Source: JAKAWQ01 sp963840545 (GTDB taxonomy: Bacteria > Pseudomonadota > Alphaproteobacteria > Acetobacterales > Acetobacteraceae). Taken from it: a DNA stretch of 64,000 nt. Below, in pieces: positions 1 through 7,208 of this stretch. Location of the stretch: the NCBI GenBank assembly GCA_963840545.1, contig CAWIZE010000010.1, positions 248,001 through 312,000 of the forward strand, given 5' to 3'. The notes beneath the pieces were generated by a model. It searched no databases. It had not been told where the DNA came from and saw nothing but the letters and a program-made list of their open reading frames with translations. Position numbers and translations under genes: made by a program. Positions within the stretch are counted from its first letter, which is position 1. Each line of letters opens with the position of its first letter.

Positions 1-445
1 TGGGCGCGAAGAACCAGTCTTCCGGCACGCCGGAGCCGACGGTCTGACCGGCGGAGACGCCGAGGAGTGCTGCCGAGTACCAGGAGAGCGCGGCGGCGAC
101 GCAGACGATGACGATTGCGACCATCGCCTCCACCCGCCGGCGCGCGGACGGGGCCAGGCGCTCGACGAAGAAGGAGATGCCGACATTGTCCCCGCGCGCC
201 AGCGCCGCCGCCGCGCCGAGGAAGCTCAAGCCGAGCAGGAGCGCGCGCGCCACGTCGTCGCTCCACACCAGCGGCAGGTCGAAGAGCGAGCGGGCCAGGA
301 CCGACGCGGTGACCACGCCGAGATCGGCGAGCAGGAGCGCCGCCGCGGTGAACTCGACAATGCGCAGCAAGGGCCGCACGAGGAAATTATCGAGGGCTGC
401 CGGCAGCCTGTTGCCGCTGCCGGCGCCGGCCTCGGAGTCCGTCAC
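1..445 (-). CDS. TRAP transporter small permease (DctQ), partial
   Basis: Small membrane subunit of a tripartite ATP-independent periplasmic importer; it bridges the binding protein and the large permease. The gene runs off the left edge. The translation reads in frame from a GTG at 445 (start VTDSEAGAG) and shows hydrophobic helices with the usual DctQ features: a first helix ending near ARSLFDLPLVWSDD, then a helix with LLLGLSFLGAAAALARGDNV. The GTG lies 6 bases after the dctP stop, which fits an operon read leftwards. The large permease dctM is presumably beyond the edge. Family assignment is firm; the substrate is not visible. Confidence 0.82.
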   Translation of the reverse strand, partial: MTDSEAGAGSGNRLPAALDNFLVRPLLRIVEFTAAALLLADLGVVTASVLARSLFDLPLVWSDDVARALLLGLSFLGAAAALARGDNVGISFFVERLAPSARRRVEAMVAIVIVCVAAALSWYSAALLGVSAGQTVGSGVPEDWFFAP

Positions 446-451
446 GGTTGT

Positions 452-1465
452 TCAGGCTTTCGCTGTCTGCTGCACGGCCTCCAGGAAGGCCTTCGCGCCG
501 GGGGTCGCTTTGACGAAGCTCGCATGCAGCGGCAGCACGCGGGCGCGGAAGGCGGCGCGGTCGCATTGCGCAATGGTGACGCCGCGCTTGCCGAGCTCCG
601 CCATGGCGGCCGCCTCGACCTCGGCGGCGCGCTGGAAATGGTCCGCGGTCGCCTGGTCGACCGCCAGCAGCAGGGCGTCGCGGAGGCTGGGCTGCATGCG
701 CTGAAGCGTCTTCTCGCTGAAGAAGGCGCCGAACGGCGTGTAGATGTGGCGCGTCAGGGTGAAATGCTTGGCGGCTTCGTAGAATTTCGCGGAGAGGACG
801 GTCGGCGCATCGTGCTCCAGCCCGTCGATCACGCCGGCCTGCAGGGCGGTGTAGATCTCGCCGAACGCCATCGGGGTGGCGGCGGCGCCCATCAGCCGGA
901 CCGTCGCCGTCACCAGCGGGCTGGGCAGGCTGCGGATCTTGCGTCCGGCGAGCCCGGCGGGATCGGTGAAGGCGAACTTGGTCAGGAAGTTGCGGGCGCC
1001 GAGATTGCGCCCCCAGGCCGGCAGGCGCGTGCTCGTCTCGCGCACCAGGAGCTCGCCGAGGGCGACACCGGCTTGGGTCGCCGTCGCGCGCCGGATATGA
1101 TCGAAATCCTCGAAGACATAGCCGAGATCGAAGGCGCCGAATTCCGGCACGAGGTTGGTGTAGATCGAGGTGCCGACGAGCTGCGCATCGACGACGCCGA
1201 GCTTCACCTGGTTGGCGACGTCCGCTTCCTGGCCGAGCTGGTTGTCGGGGAAGAACTGGGTCGTGATCTTGCCGTCGGTCGCGGCCTTGAGCCGGACGAC
1301 GAAGAAATCGTACCAGATGCGTCCCGTTGAGAATTGCGGATCGTTGGGGAACGATGTCGAGATGCGGAGCGTGGTCGCCGCCTCGGCGCGGCCGATGAGC
1401 GCGGGTGCCGCGAGGGAAGCGGCGGCGCCGAACAGAGTGCGCCGGGAGATGATCGGTGTCTTCAT
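452..1465 (-). CDS. TRAP transporter solute-binding protein (DctP family)
   Basis: Periplasmic substrate-binding protein, 337 aa, for the TRAP system whose small permease follows. It starts at ATG 1465 with a purine-rich ribosome site (GAAGGAAAG) just upstream; the open frame continues further upstream but that part does not look coding. The N-terminus is a twin-arginine export signal (SRRTLFGAAASLAAPALIG, residues 6-24). The body has DctP hallmarks such as FPDNQLGQEADV (about 90-101) and LYTALQAGVIDGLEH-type text, here EIYTALQAGVIDGLEHD (about 204-220). The adjacent dehydrogenase, dehydratase and GntR regulator suggest a sugar acid or related carboxylate as substrate; this is inference. Confidence 0.9.
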   Translation of the reverse strand: MKTPIISRRTLFGAAASLAAPALIGRAEAATTLRISTSFPNDPQFSTGRIWYDFFVVRLKAATDGKITTQFFPDNQLGQEADVANQVKLGVVDAQLVGTSIYTNLVPEFGAFDLGYVFEDFDHIRRATATQAGVALGELLVRETSTRLPAWGRNLGARNFLTKFAFTDPAGLAGRKIRSLPSPLVTATVRLMGAAATPMAFGEIYTALQAGVIDGLEHDAPTVLSAKFYEAAKHFTLTRHIYTPFGAFFSEKTLQRMQPSLRDALLLAVDQATADHFQRAAEVEAAAMAELGKRGVTIAQCDRAAFRARVLPLHASFVKATPGAKAFLEAVQQTAKA

Positions 1466-1559
1466 GGTTCTTTCCTTCCCTTGTTGGAGAACAGGCCCTG
1501 GGTGGAGGCGAGAGTCTTCGGTTTCGCGCGAGGGCGGCGCCCCGCTCGGAGCAACCCTT

Positions 1560-2330
1560 TCAGAGCACCGCGAGCATGCCGCCATCGACGTAGATGATCT
1601 GGCCGTTGACGTAGTCGGAGGCGGACGAGGCGAGGTAGATCGCGGTGCCGATGAGGTCCTCCGGCGTGCCCCAGCGGCGCGCGGGAGTGCGGGACTTGAC
1701 CCAGGAATTGAAGCGCGGATCGTCGGCGAGCGGGCGGGTCATTTCGGTCAGCATGTAGCCGGGGCCGATCGCGTTGGCCTGGATGCCGTGCTCGGCCCAT
1801 TCCGCGGCCATCGCCTGGGTCAGCATCTTGATGCCGCCCTTGGCCGCGGTGTAGGGCGCCGTGGTCGCGCGGGCCACCGCGCTGGTGAGCGAGCCGATAT
1901 TGATCACCTTGCCGCCGCGGCCGCTGGCGATCATGCGCCGCGCCGCCTCGCGCCCGACCAGGAATGCGCTGGTGAGGTTGGTTTCGATCACGCGGCGCCA
2001 ATCGGCGGCGGTGACGTCGAGGATCGGCTTGCGGAGCTGGATTCCGGCGTTGTTGACCAGCACCTCGACCGCGATGCCCTGTTCGTCGAGGCGGGCGAAT
2101 GCGGCGAGGACGGAGGCTTCGTCGGTGACGTCGAAGGCCGCCTCGTGGACGCTGAGGCCCTCTTCGCGCAGCCGATCCGCGGCGGCGAGGAGCCGGCCGG
2201 GATCGGAGCCGTTGAGGACGAGCGCGGCCCCGGCGCGGCCGAGCCCCTCGGCCATCGCGTGGCCGAGGCCACGCGAGGAGCCGGTGATGAGCGCGGTGCG
2301 GCCCGAGAGATCGAACAGATGCGCCGACAT
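1560..2330 (-). CDS. SDR-family oxidoreductase, gluconate 5-dehydrogenase-like
   Basis: Cytosolic NAD(P)-dependent short-chain dehydrogenase of 256 aa, the classical length. Residues 16-23 form the TGSSRGLG dinucleotide motif, 93-96 the NNAG motif, and Ser147, Tyr160 and Lys164 the catalytic triad (YTAAK). The C-terminal YVNGQIIYVDGG is typical of sugar-acid dehydrogenases such as IdnO/GnO. It sits 10 bases after the end of the enolase-superfamily gene and upstream of the TRAP genes, all on one strand, so it probably oxidises or reduces a keto-sugar-acid intermediate made in the same pathway. The exact substrate cannot be read from the sequence. Confidence 0.9.
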   Translation of the reverse strand: MSAHLFDLSGRTALITGSSRGLGHAMAEGLGRAGAALVLNGSDPGRLLAAADRLREEGLSVHEAAFDVTDEASVLAAFARLDEQGIAVEVLVNNAGIQLRKPILDVTAADWRRVIETNLTSAFLVGREAARRMIASGRGGKVINIGSLTSAVARATTAPYTAAKGGIKMLTQAMAAEWAEHGIQANAIGPGYMLTEMTRPLADDPRFNSWVKSRTPARRWGTPEDLIGTAIYLASSASDYVNGQIIYVDGGMLAVL

Positions 2331-2340
2331 CGGCCCGACC

Positions 2341-3541
2341 TCAGCTCACCGAGCGGCGGGCGATGAGATCGGGACGCGCGAAGACCGCAGGCTGCAGCTC
2401 GGTGCCGAGGCCGGGCCCCTCCATCGGCAGCACGTAGCCGTTTTTGATCACCGGCACTTCGGTGACCAGCTCCTTGTACCAGCCGGTGTAGAAGGCGCGC
2501 ACCGATTCCTGGATCAGCGTGTTCGGCTGGCTCAGGGAGGCGTGCACGGCGGCGGCAAAGCCCACCGGCCCGGTGCAGTCATGCGGGGCGAAGGGGCGGT
2601 GCCAGGTCTCGGCCAGGGCGGCGATCTTGCGGCCCTCGGTCAGCCCGCCGCTCCAGCAGAGATCGACCATCACCACCGACATCGCGTCGCGCTCGAGCAT
2701 GTCCTTGTAGGGAAAGCGCGAGCCCAGCGTCTCGCTGGCGCAGACCCAGACATCGGTGGCGCGCGCGTACTCGGCGAGCGCCTGGGGCGAGTTCATGCGG
2801 ATCGGGTCCTCGAACCAGGTCGGCTTGTAGGGTTCGAGCGCCCGGGCGATCGTCTTGGCGGCCGGCAGGTTCCAGAGCGAATGGAACTCGACCATGATCT
2901 CGATGGCCTCGCCCGACGGCGCGGCGGATCTTCTCGAACGGCTCGATCGCCTTCTTCATCTGCGCGGCGGTGATGAAGGCACCTTCGTTCTCCTGCGCCG
3001 CCGGGTCGAACGGCCAGATCTTCATCGCCGTGATGCCGCTTTCGAGCAGGCTTTCGGCCAGTTCGTCGGCGCGCGTCATGAAGCCTTCGAGATCCTCGTA
3101 GGGACCGCCGGCCGCGCCGAGGCTCCAGTTGGCCACGGGGCGGATATTGTTCGAGCGGACATAGCCGTAGCCCGCGCAGGTGTTGTAGACGCGCTGGCGC
3201 TCGCGGCAGAGGCCGCCCAGCATCTGGTGCACGGGCTGGCCGCAGAGCTTGCCGAAGAGGTCCCAGAGCGCGATGTCCAATGCCGAGGCGGCGCGGTACT
3301 CGACGCCGGTCGAGGATTGGGCCATCGGCAGGTTGAGCATGTCGCGGTGGATCGCCTCGATCCGGAGCGCGGACCGGCCGAGCAGGCGCGGGGCGAGGGT
3401 GTCGTGGATATGGGCCTCGACCGCGCCGGCGCCGTAGAAGGTCTCGCCCAGTCCGATCAACCCCGCATCGGTGTGCACGCGGACCCAGAGGACATTGGCG
3501 AATTCCTCGGTGCGCAGCGTTTCGATCGCGGTGATCTTCAC
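2341..3541 (-). pseudogene. mandelate racemase/muconate lactonizing enzyme family protein, frameshifted
   Basis: Enolase-superfamily enzyme, probably a sugar-acid dehydratase of the catabolic cluster. The N-terminal part starts at GTG 3541 (VKITAIETLRTEEFAN, after GGGGAGACG) and runs to FEKIRRAVG; the C-terminal part (IMVEFHSLWNLPAAKT to RRSVS) lies in another frame. Removing one base from the CCC at 2912-2914 joins them into about 399 aa, the normal family length. Metal-ligand segments are visible: VEFHS, WFEDPIR and ASETLGS, plus a late HDCTGP histidine motif. All catalytic parts are present, so either a recent mutation or a read error explains the break. Substrate unknown. Confidence 0.82.
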
Positions 3542-3600
3542 CGACGTCTCCCCTTCCTCGGCTGGCCACGTTGCGCGGCCGTGTTGCTTGACTGAAGCGG

Positions 3601-3630
3601 GCCCGGGCCTTGACTGCTGCTGGCCCGGGC
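3601..3630. promoter_or_regulatory. perfect inverted repeat in divergent GntR/dehydratase spacer
   Basis: GCCCGGGCC at 3601-3609 is repeated inverted as GGCCCGGGC at 3622-3630 with a 12-nt spacer. It lies between the divergent starts at 3541 and 3738. It could be a regulator-binding site or a structured leader of the leftward operon. Function is inferred from position only. Confidence 0.4.
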
Positions 3631-3651
3631 GTCGGCCGGAGGCTATCCCAG

Positions 3652-3666
3652 GTGGTAAAATATCAC
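3652..3666. promoter_or_regulatory. candidate GntR-family operator
   Basis: GTGGTAAAATATCAC is a near-perfect dyad (one mismatch) in the only AT-rich part of the spacer. The TGGT...ATCA core resembles operators of FadR-like GntR regulators. It sits 72 bases upstream of the gntR-type gene and 111 bases upstream of the divergent dehydratase start, suitable for controlling both. Confidence 0.45.
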
Positions 3667-3737
3667 AATATGTTTTTAGCTCGTCCCGATTTGGCGCATC
3701 CTGGCGGGCGGCCCGCCAGGCGCCGGAGGAGAGAGAC

Positions 3738-4511
3738 ATGGCTGCAAGACGGACGTCCGGGCCGCCTCTGCTCGCGGCCGACGGCGCCCGGACCGCGCCG
3801 CCCCGGCCGCGCCGCAACCGCGAGAACCTGTTCGCGCTCGCCTATGGGCGGCTCGAGGAGATGACCGTCACCTGCGAGCTCCAGCCCGGCCGGTCGCTCG
3901 CGATGCAGGAATTGCAGGAGATGACGGGGCTTGGCCGCACCCCGGTGCACCAGGCGGTGAGCCGGCTCGCCGGCGATACGCTGGTGATCGTCCGGCCGCG
4001 GCACGGCCTGCAGATCGCGCCCGTGGACCTCGCGCGCGAGCGGGTGCTGCTGCGGCTGCGGCGCGACATCGAGCGCTTCGTGACCCGGCTGGCGGCGGAG
4101 CGCGCCGGGCCGTCGCAGCGCAACCAGCTCCTGCACATGACCCGCACCTTGCGCCAGGGGCGGGAGCGGATGACGATCCGCGAGTTCAATCAGCTCGACC
4201 GGCGCATCGACCGGCTGATGATCGCGGCGTCCGGCGAGCCGTTCCTCGAGCACACGCTGCGGCCGCTGCACACCATCTCGCGGCGCATCGGCTGGATCTA
4301 TCACAACTGGGTTGCCGCCGAGGCCGGGCTTTATCCGACGGTCGATTGCCATCTCGCCATTCTCGATGCGGTGGCAAGCGGGAACGCCGAGGCGGCGGTG
4401 ATCGCGGCGGACCGGCTGATCGATTTCGCCGACAGCATGTTCGAGCCGATGGAACGCGCGATCGACCCTGCCCTGCTCGACTGCTCCCTCGCGTTCCTGT
4501 CAACGGGCTGA
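3738..4511 (+). CDS. GntR family transcriptional regulator
   Basis: DNA-binding regulator of 257 aa. The start at 3738 follows GGAGGAGAGAC at good spacing; longer readings upstream have no such site. Residues about 30-90 form the winged helix-turn-helix (MQELQEMTGLGRTPVHQAVSRLAGD is the recognition region, read here in parts). The rest is a helical FCD-like effector domain with His/Asp residues (DRLMIAASGEPFLEHTL). It is transcribed away from the TRAP/dehydratase cluster, the usual arrangement for a local repressor whose ligand is the pathway substrate. The PVHQAV in place of the common PVREAL is a small departure from the family. Confidence 0.9.
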   Translation: MAARRTSGPPLLAADGARTAPPRPRRNRENLFALAYGRLEEMTVTCELQPGRSLAMQELQEMTGLGRTPVHQAVSRLAGDTLVIVRPRHGLQIAPVDLARERVLLRLRRDIERFVTRLAAERAGPSQRNQLLHMTRTLRQGRERMTIREFNQLDRRIDRLMIAASGEPFLEHTLRPLHTISRRIGWIYHNWVAAEAGLYPTVDCHLAILDAVASGNAEAAVIAADRLIDFADSMFEPMERAIDPALLDCSLAFLSTG

Positions 4512-4982
4512 AGGCATGGCGCCGCCGGCGATCTTCCACGAGCTCGCGCGGGCGACTCGCGCGCGCCGGTATCGCGACCTGGTGCCCGATCGCAGAGTTT
4601 CGTCACTCGCGTAGCGATCACGAGACGCCGCGTGAATCGGGCACTTGGACAAAGGCCTGCGTGTCAGCTTTCTATCAAAGCCGGCACTGGTGACGGAGCG
4701 GCCTGCCATCGGCGGGCCAGGCGCCCACCGGCGGCGGGTTCGGGATTCCGGGAGGAGGTTCCGGGTGCGGCGCAAGGTCTGCCGGGCTGACCGCGGCCGG
4801 GGCTGCTCTATCGCGCCCGCAGGGCTTGCGACAACCTCGACGCGGCTTGAGCGCAGGCGGCGGATCGCCGATCTGCTGGTGGCCGGGGGCTCCTTCGCCG
4901 TGGCTCCGCGACGGGATCGGCCGCGACGGGATCGGCCGCGGCGGTGGTAAGGATGGGGAGAACGGAGAAAGGATGGGCATCG
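4512..4982. other. 471-bp gap without a convincing gene
   Basis: No reading frame here has a supported start, recognisable domain or ribosome site. A 9-bp inverted repeat (GTGCCCGAT at 4582-4590 and ATCGGGCAC at 4636-4644) flanks 45 bases, and the GC-rich unit CGACGGGATCGGC is repeated twice near 4910-4935. The promoter of the phospholipase gene should lie here. Confidence 0.5.
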
Positions 4983-7115
4983 ATGGCGGCGGATGAAGAG
5001 GGTGCCGCGGGTTCCGGTGCGCGCGGGGCGGGCCCGGCTGGCGGGGCGGGCCGGCGGGATTTCCTGCGGCTCGGCATGGGCGCGGCCTCCGCTTCCTTGC
5101 TGCCGCCCGCGATCCGGCGCGCGCTCACGCTGCCGGCGGGCCGGCGGAGCGGGACGATCGAGGATGTCGAGCATATCGTCGTCTTCATGCAGGAGAACCG
5201 CTCCTTCGACCATTATTTCGGGCATCTGAGCGGGGTGCGCGGCTATAACGACCGCCATCCGGTGCGGCGCGCCGACGGCAGGACAGTGTGGAACCAGCCG
5301 CGGAAGGGCGATGCGGACGCGGTCGTGCTGCCGTTCCATCTGCGCACCAAAGTCACGAGTGCGGAGTGCGTGCTCGACCTCGACCACAACTGGTATCCGA
5401 CGCAGGCGGCGTTGGCGGCGGGGCGCAACGACCGCTGGCCCGCCCACAAGAGCGATCTCACGATGGGCTATTACCTCCGCGCGGACATTCCGTTCCATTA
5501 CGCGCTCGCGGGAGCCTTCACCATCTGCGACAATTATTTCTGCGCGACCCCGACCCAGACGCATCCGAACCGGATGTACCTGATGACCGGCATGCTCGAT
5601 CCGACCGGCGCGGGCGGCGGCCCGCTGCTCGACAACATCGATTACGTGGACAGAAAATACTATCCGCGCGTGCCGCCGCCCTTCACCTGGACGACCTATC
5701 CGGAGCGGCTGGAGCGGGCGGGAATCTCGTGGCAGGTCTATCAGCAGGGGCTCGACCCGGGCGACGCGCTCGGCGGCAATTTCGGCACCAACGTGCTGAT
5801 GAATTTTCACCAGTTCATCGCGGCGCCCGAGGGCTCGGCCCTGCAGCGGCGGGGGATGAGCGTGCGCACGCTCGAGGATCTCGCGGCGGATGTGCGCGGC
5901 GGCCGGCTGCCGCAGGTCTCGTGGCTGCTGCCGCCGGCGGCCTATTCGGAGCATCCGCGCTGGACGCCCGGCTACGGCGCCGCCTACATCGCGCGGATCC
6001 TCGATGCGCTGACCGCCGATCCGATGGTTTGGAGCCGGACGGCGCTCTTCATCATGTACGACGAGAATGACGGGTATTTCGACCATCTCGTGCCGCCGCA
6101 GCCGCCGACGCCGGTGCGGCCCGGCAAGAGCACGGTGAGCACCGCGGGCGAGATCCACGATTATGTGAGCCCGTTCGATGCGCGGAAGTTCCATGCCGAC
6201 AATCTGCCGTACGGGCTCGGGCCGAGGGTCGGGATGATCGTGGTCTCGCCCTGGAGCAAAGGCGGGTTCGTCTGCTCGGAGGTGTTCGACCATACCTCGG
6301 TGATCCGTTTCATCGAGCGGCGCTTCGGCGTCGCCGAGCCGAACATCACCGCATGGCGGCGGGCGGTGTGCGGCGACCTCGCCTCGGCCTTCGACTTCGC
6401 GGCGGCGCGGGAGGGATGGCCGGCGCTGCCGGATACGGCCGGCTACATCGCGGCGGCGGATGCATCCTGCCGGCTGCCCGATCCGGTGGTGCCGGCGCAG
6501 AGCGCGGTCACGGATGTCCACGCGCAGGAGCCGGGCGTGCGGCCGGCGCGGCCGTTGCCGTACGATCTCGCGGTGGACGAGATCGCGGGCGGGGCGGGCG
6601 TGCTCGCCTTGCGGTTCGCGAGCTTCGGCGCCGTGGGCGCGTGCTTTTATGTGTATCGGGAAGGAAGCGAGGAAATGCCGCGGCGCTACACGGTGGGCGC
6701 CGGCGCGGCGCTGGAGGATACCTGGCGGCTGGAGGGAGCCGGGGCGCAGGTGATCGCCGTGGCCGGGCCGAACGGGTTCGTGCGGCGTTACCGCCGCGGC
6801 GGCGCGACGATCCTGCGGGTCGCGGCGCGCGCCGATGGGGCGGCGGAGGCGCTGGTGCTGACGCTCGTCAATGACGGGGTGCGGGCGGCGCGGGTGACGC
6901 TTCGGGATGCCGCCTATGGCGCTGCGGCGCGGGCGATCGCGCTCGGCGCCGGGGCGACGGTGCGTGAGGTTTGGAGCGTGGCGGCCAGCGGGCATTGGTA
7001 CGATGTCGTCGTCGCGGGGCCGGACGGCGAGACGACGCGGCTCTCGGGGCATGTCGAGACGGGACGCCCGAGCATCACCGATCCGGCGGCGACGGCGCCG
7101 GTGCTGACGCTCTGA
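4983..7115 (+). CDS. phosphocholine-specific phospholipase C family protein
   Basis: Exported phosphoesterase of 710 aa in the PLC/AcpA (phosphoesterase, alkaline-phosphatase-like) family that hydrolyses phosphatidylcholine or related lipids. A Tat signal is visible (RRDFLRLGMGAASASLLPP, about residues 22-40). The catalytic core carries QENRSFDHYFG (about 65-75), ATPTQTHPNRMYLMTG, DENDGYFDHL and FDHTSVIRFIERRFG. The last 200 residues form two small beta-sandwich repeats typical of the family's C-terminal domain. ATG 4983 was chosen because GGAGAAAGG precedes it by 10 bases; GTG 4944 and ATG 4953 in the same frame are possible. Substrate headgroup preference cannot be read; the gene stands alone. 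Confidence 0.9.
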   Translation: MAADEEGAAGSGARGAGPAGGAGRRDFLRLGMGAASASLLPPAIRRALTLPAGRRSGTIEDVEHIVVFMQENRSFDHYFGHLSGVRGYNDRHPVRRADGRTVWNQPRKGDADAVVLPFHLRTKVTSAECVLDLDHNWYPTQAALAAGRNDRWPAHKSDLTMGYYLRADIPFHYALAGAFTICDNYFCATPTQTHPNRMYLMTGMLDPTGAGGGPLLDNIDYVDRKYYPRVPPPFTWTTYPERLERAGISWQVYQQGLDPGDALGGNFGTNVLMNFHQFIAAPEGSALQRRGMSVRTLEDLAADVRGGRLPQVSWLLPPAAYSEHPRWTPGYGAAYIARILDALTADPMVWSRTALFIMYDENDGYFDHLVPPQPPTPVRPGKSTVSTAGEIHDYVSPFDARKFHADNLPYGLGPRVGMIVVSPWSKGGFVCSEVFDHTSVIRFIERRFGVAEPNITAWRRAVCGDLASAFDFAAAREGWPALPDTAGYIAAADASCRLPDPVVPAQSAVTDVHAQEPGVRPARPLPYDLAVDEIAGGAGVLALRFASFGAVGACFYVYREGSEEMPRRYTVGAGAALEDTWRLEGAGAQVIAVAGPNGFVRRYRRGGATILRVAARADGAAEALVLTLVNDGVRAARVTLRDAAYGAAARAIALGAGATVREVWSVAASGHWYDVVVAGPDGETTRLSGHVETGRPSITDPAATAPVLTL

Positions 7116-7164
7116 GGGGCGGCGCGCGCGAAAGGATCCACACCCTTAAGGCTATGTCCACAGA

Positions 7165-7195
7165 CCCAACCTAAGGTTCTGCTCGGGAATTGGGT
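7165..7195. promoter_or_regulatory. nested dyad upstream of autotransporter gene
   Basis: AACCTAAGGTT (7168-7178) is a palindrome around a central A, and ACCCAA (7165-7170) pairs with TTGGGT (7190-7195). The structure ends 13 bases before the autotransporter start. It may be an operator or a hairpin close to the ribosome site. Confidence 0.35.
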
Positions 7196-7208
7196 GGGAG
7201 CGAGGGAA

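Noticed and set aside
4675..4980. Proline/arginine-rich 101-aa frame before the phospholipase
   Set aside because: Low-complexity translation without start signal or homology; treated as non-coding.
4500..7052. Very long minus-strand open frame (850 aa) opposite the phospholipase gene
   Set aside because: Arg/Pro/His-rich text with no domain; it is the antisense of a clearly coding gene in GC-rich DNA.
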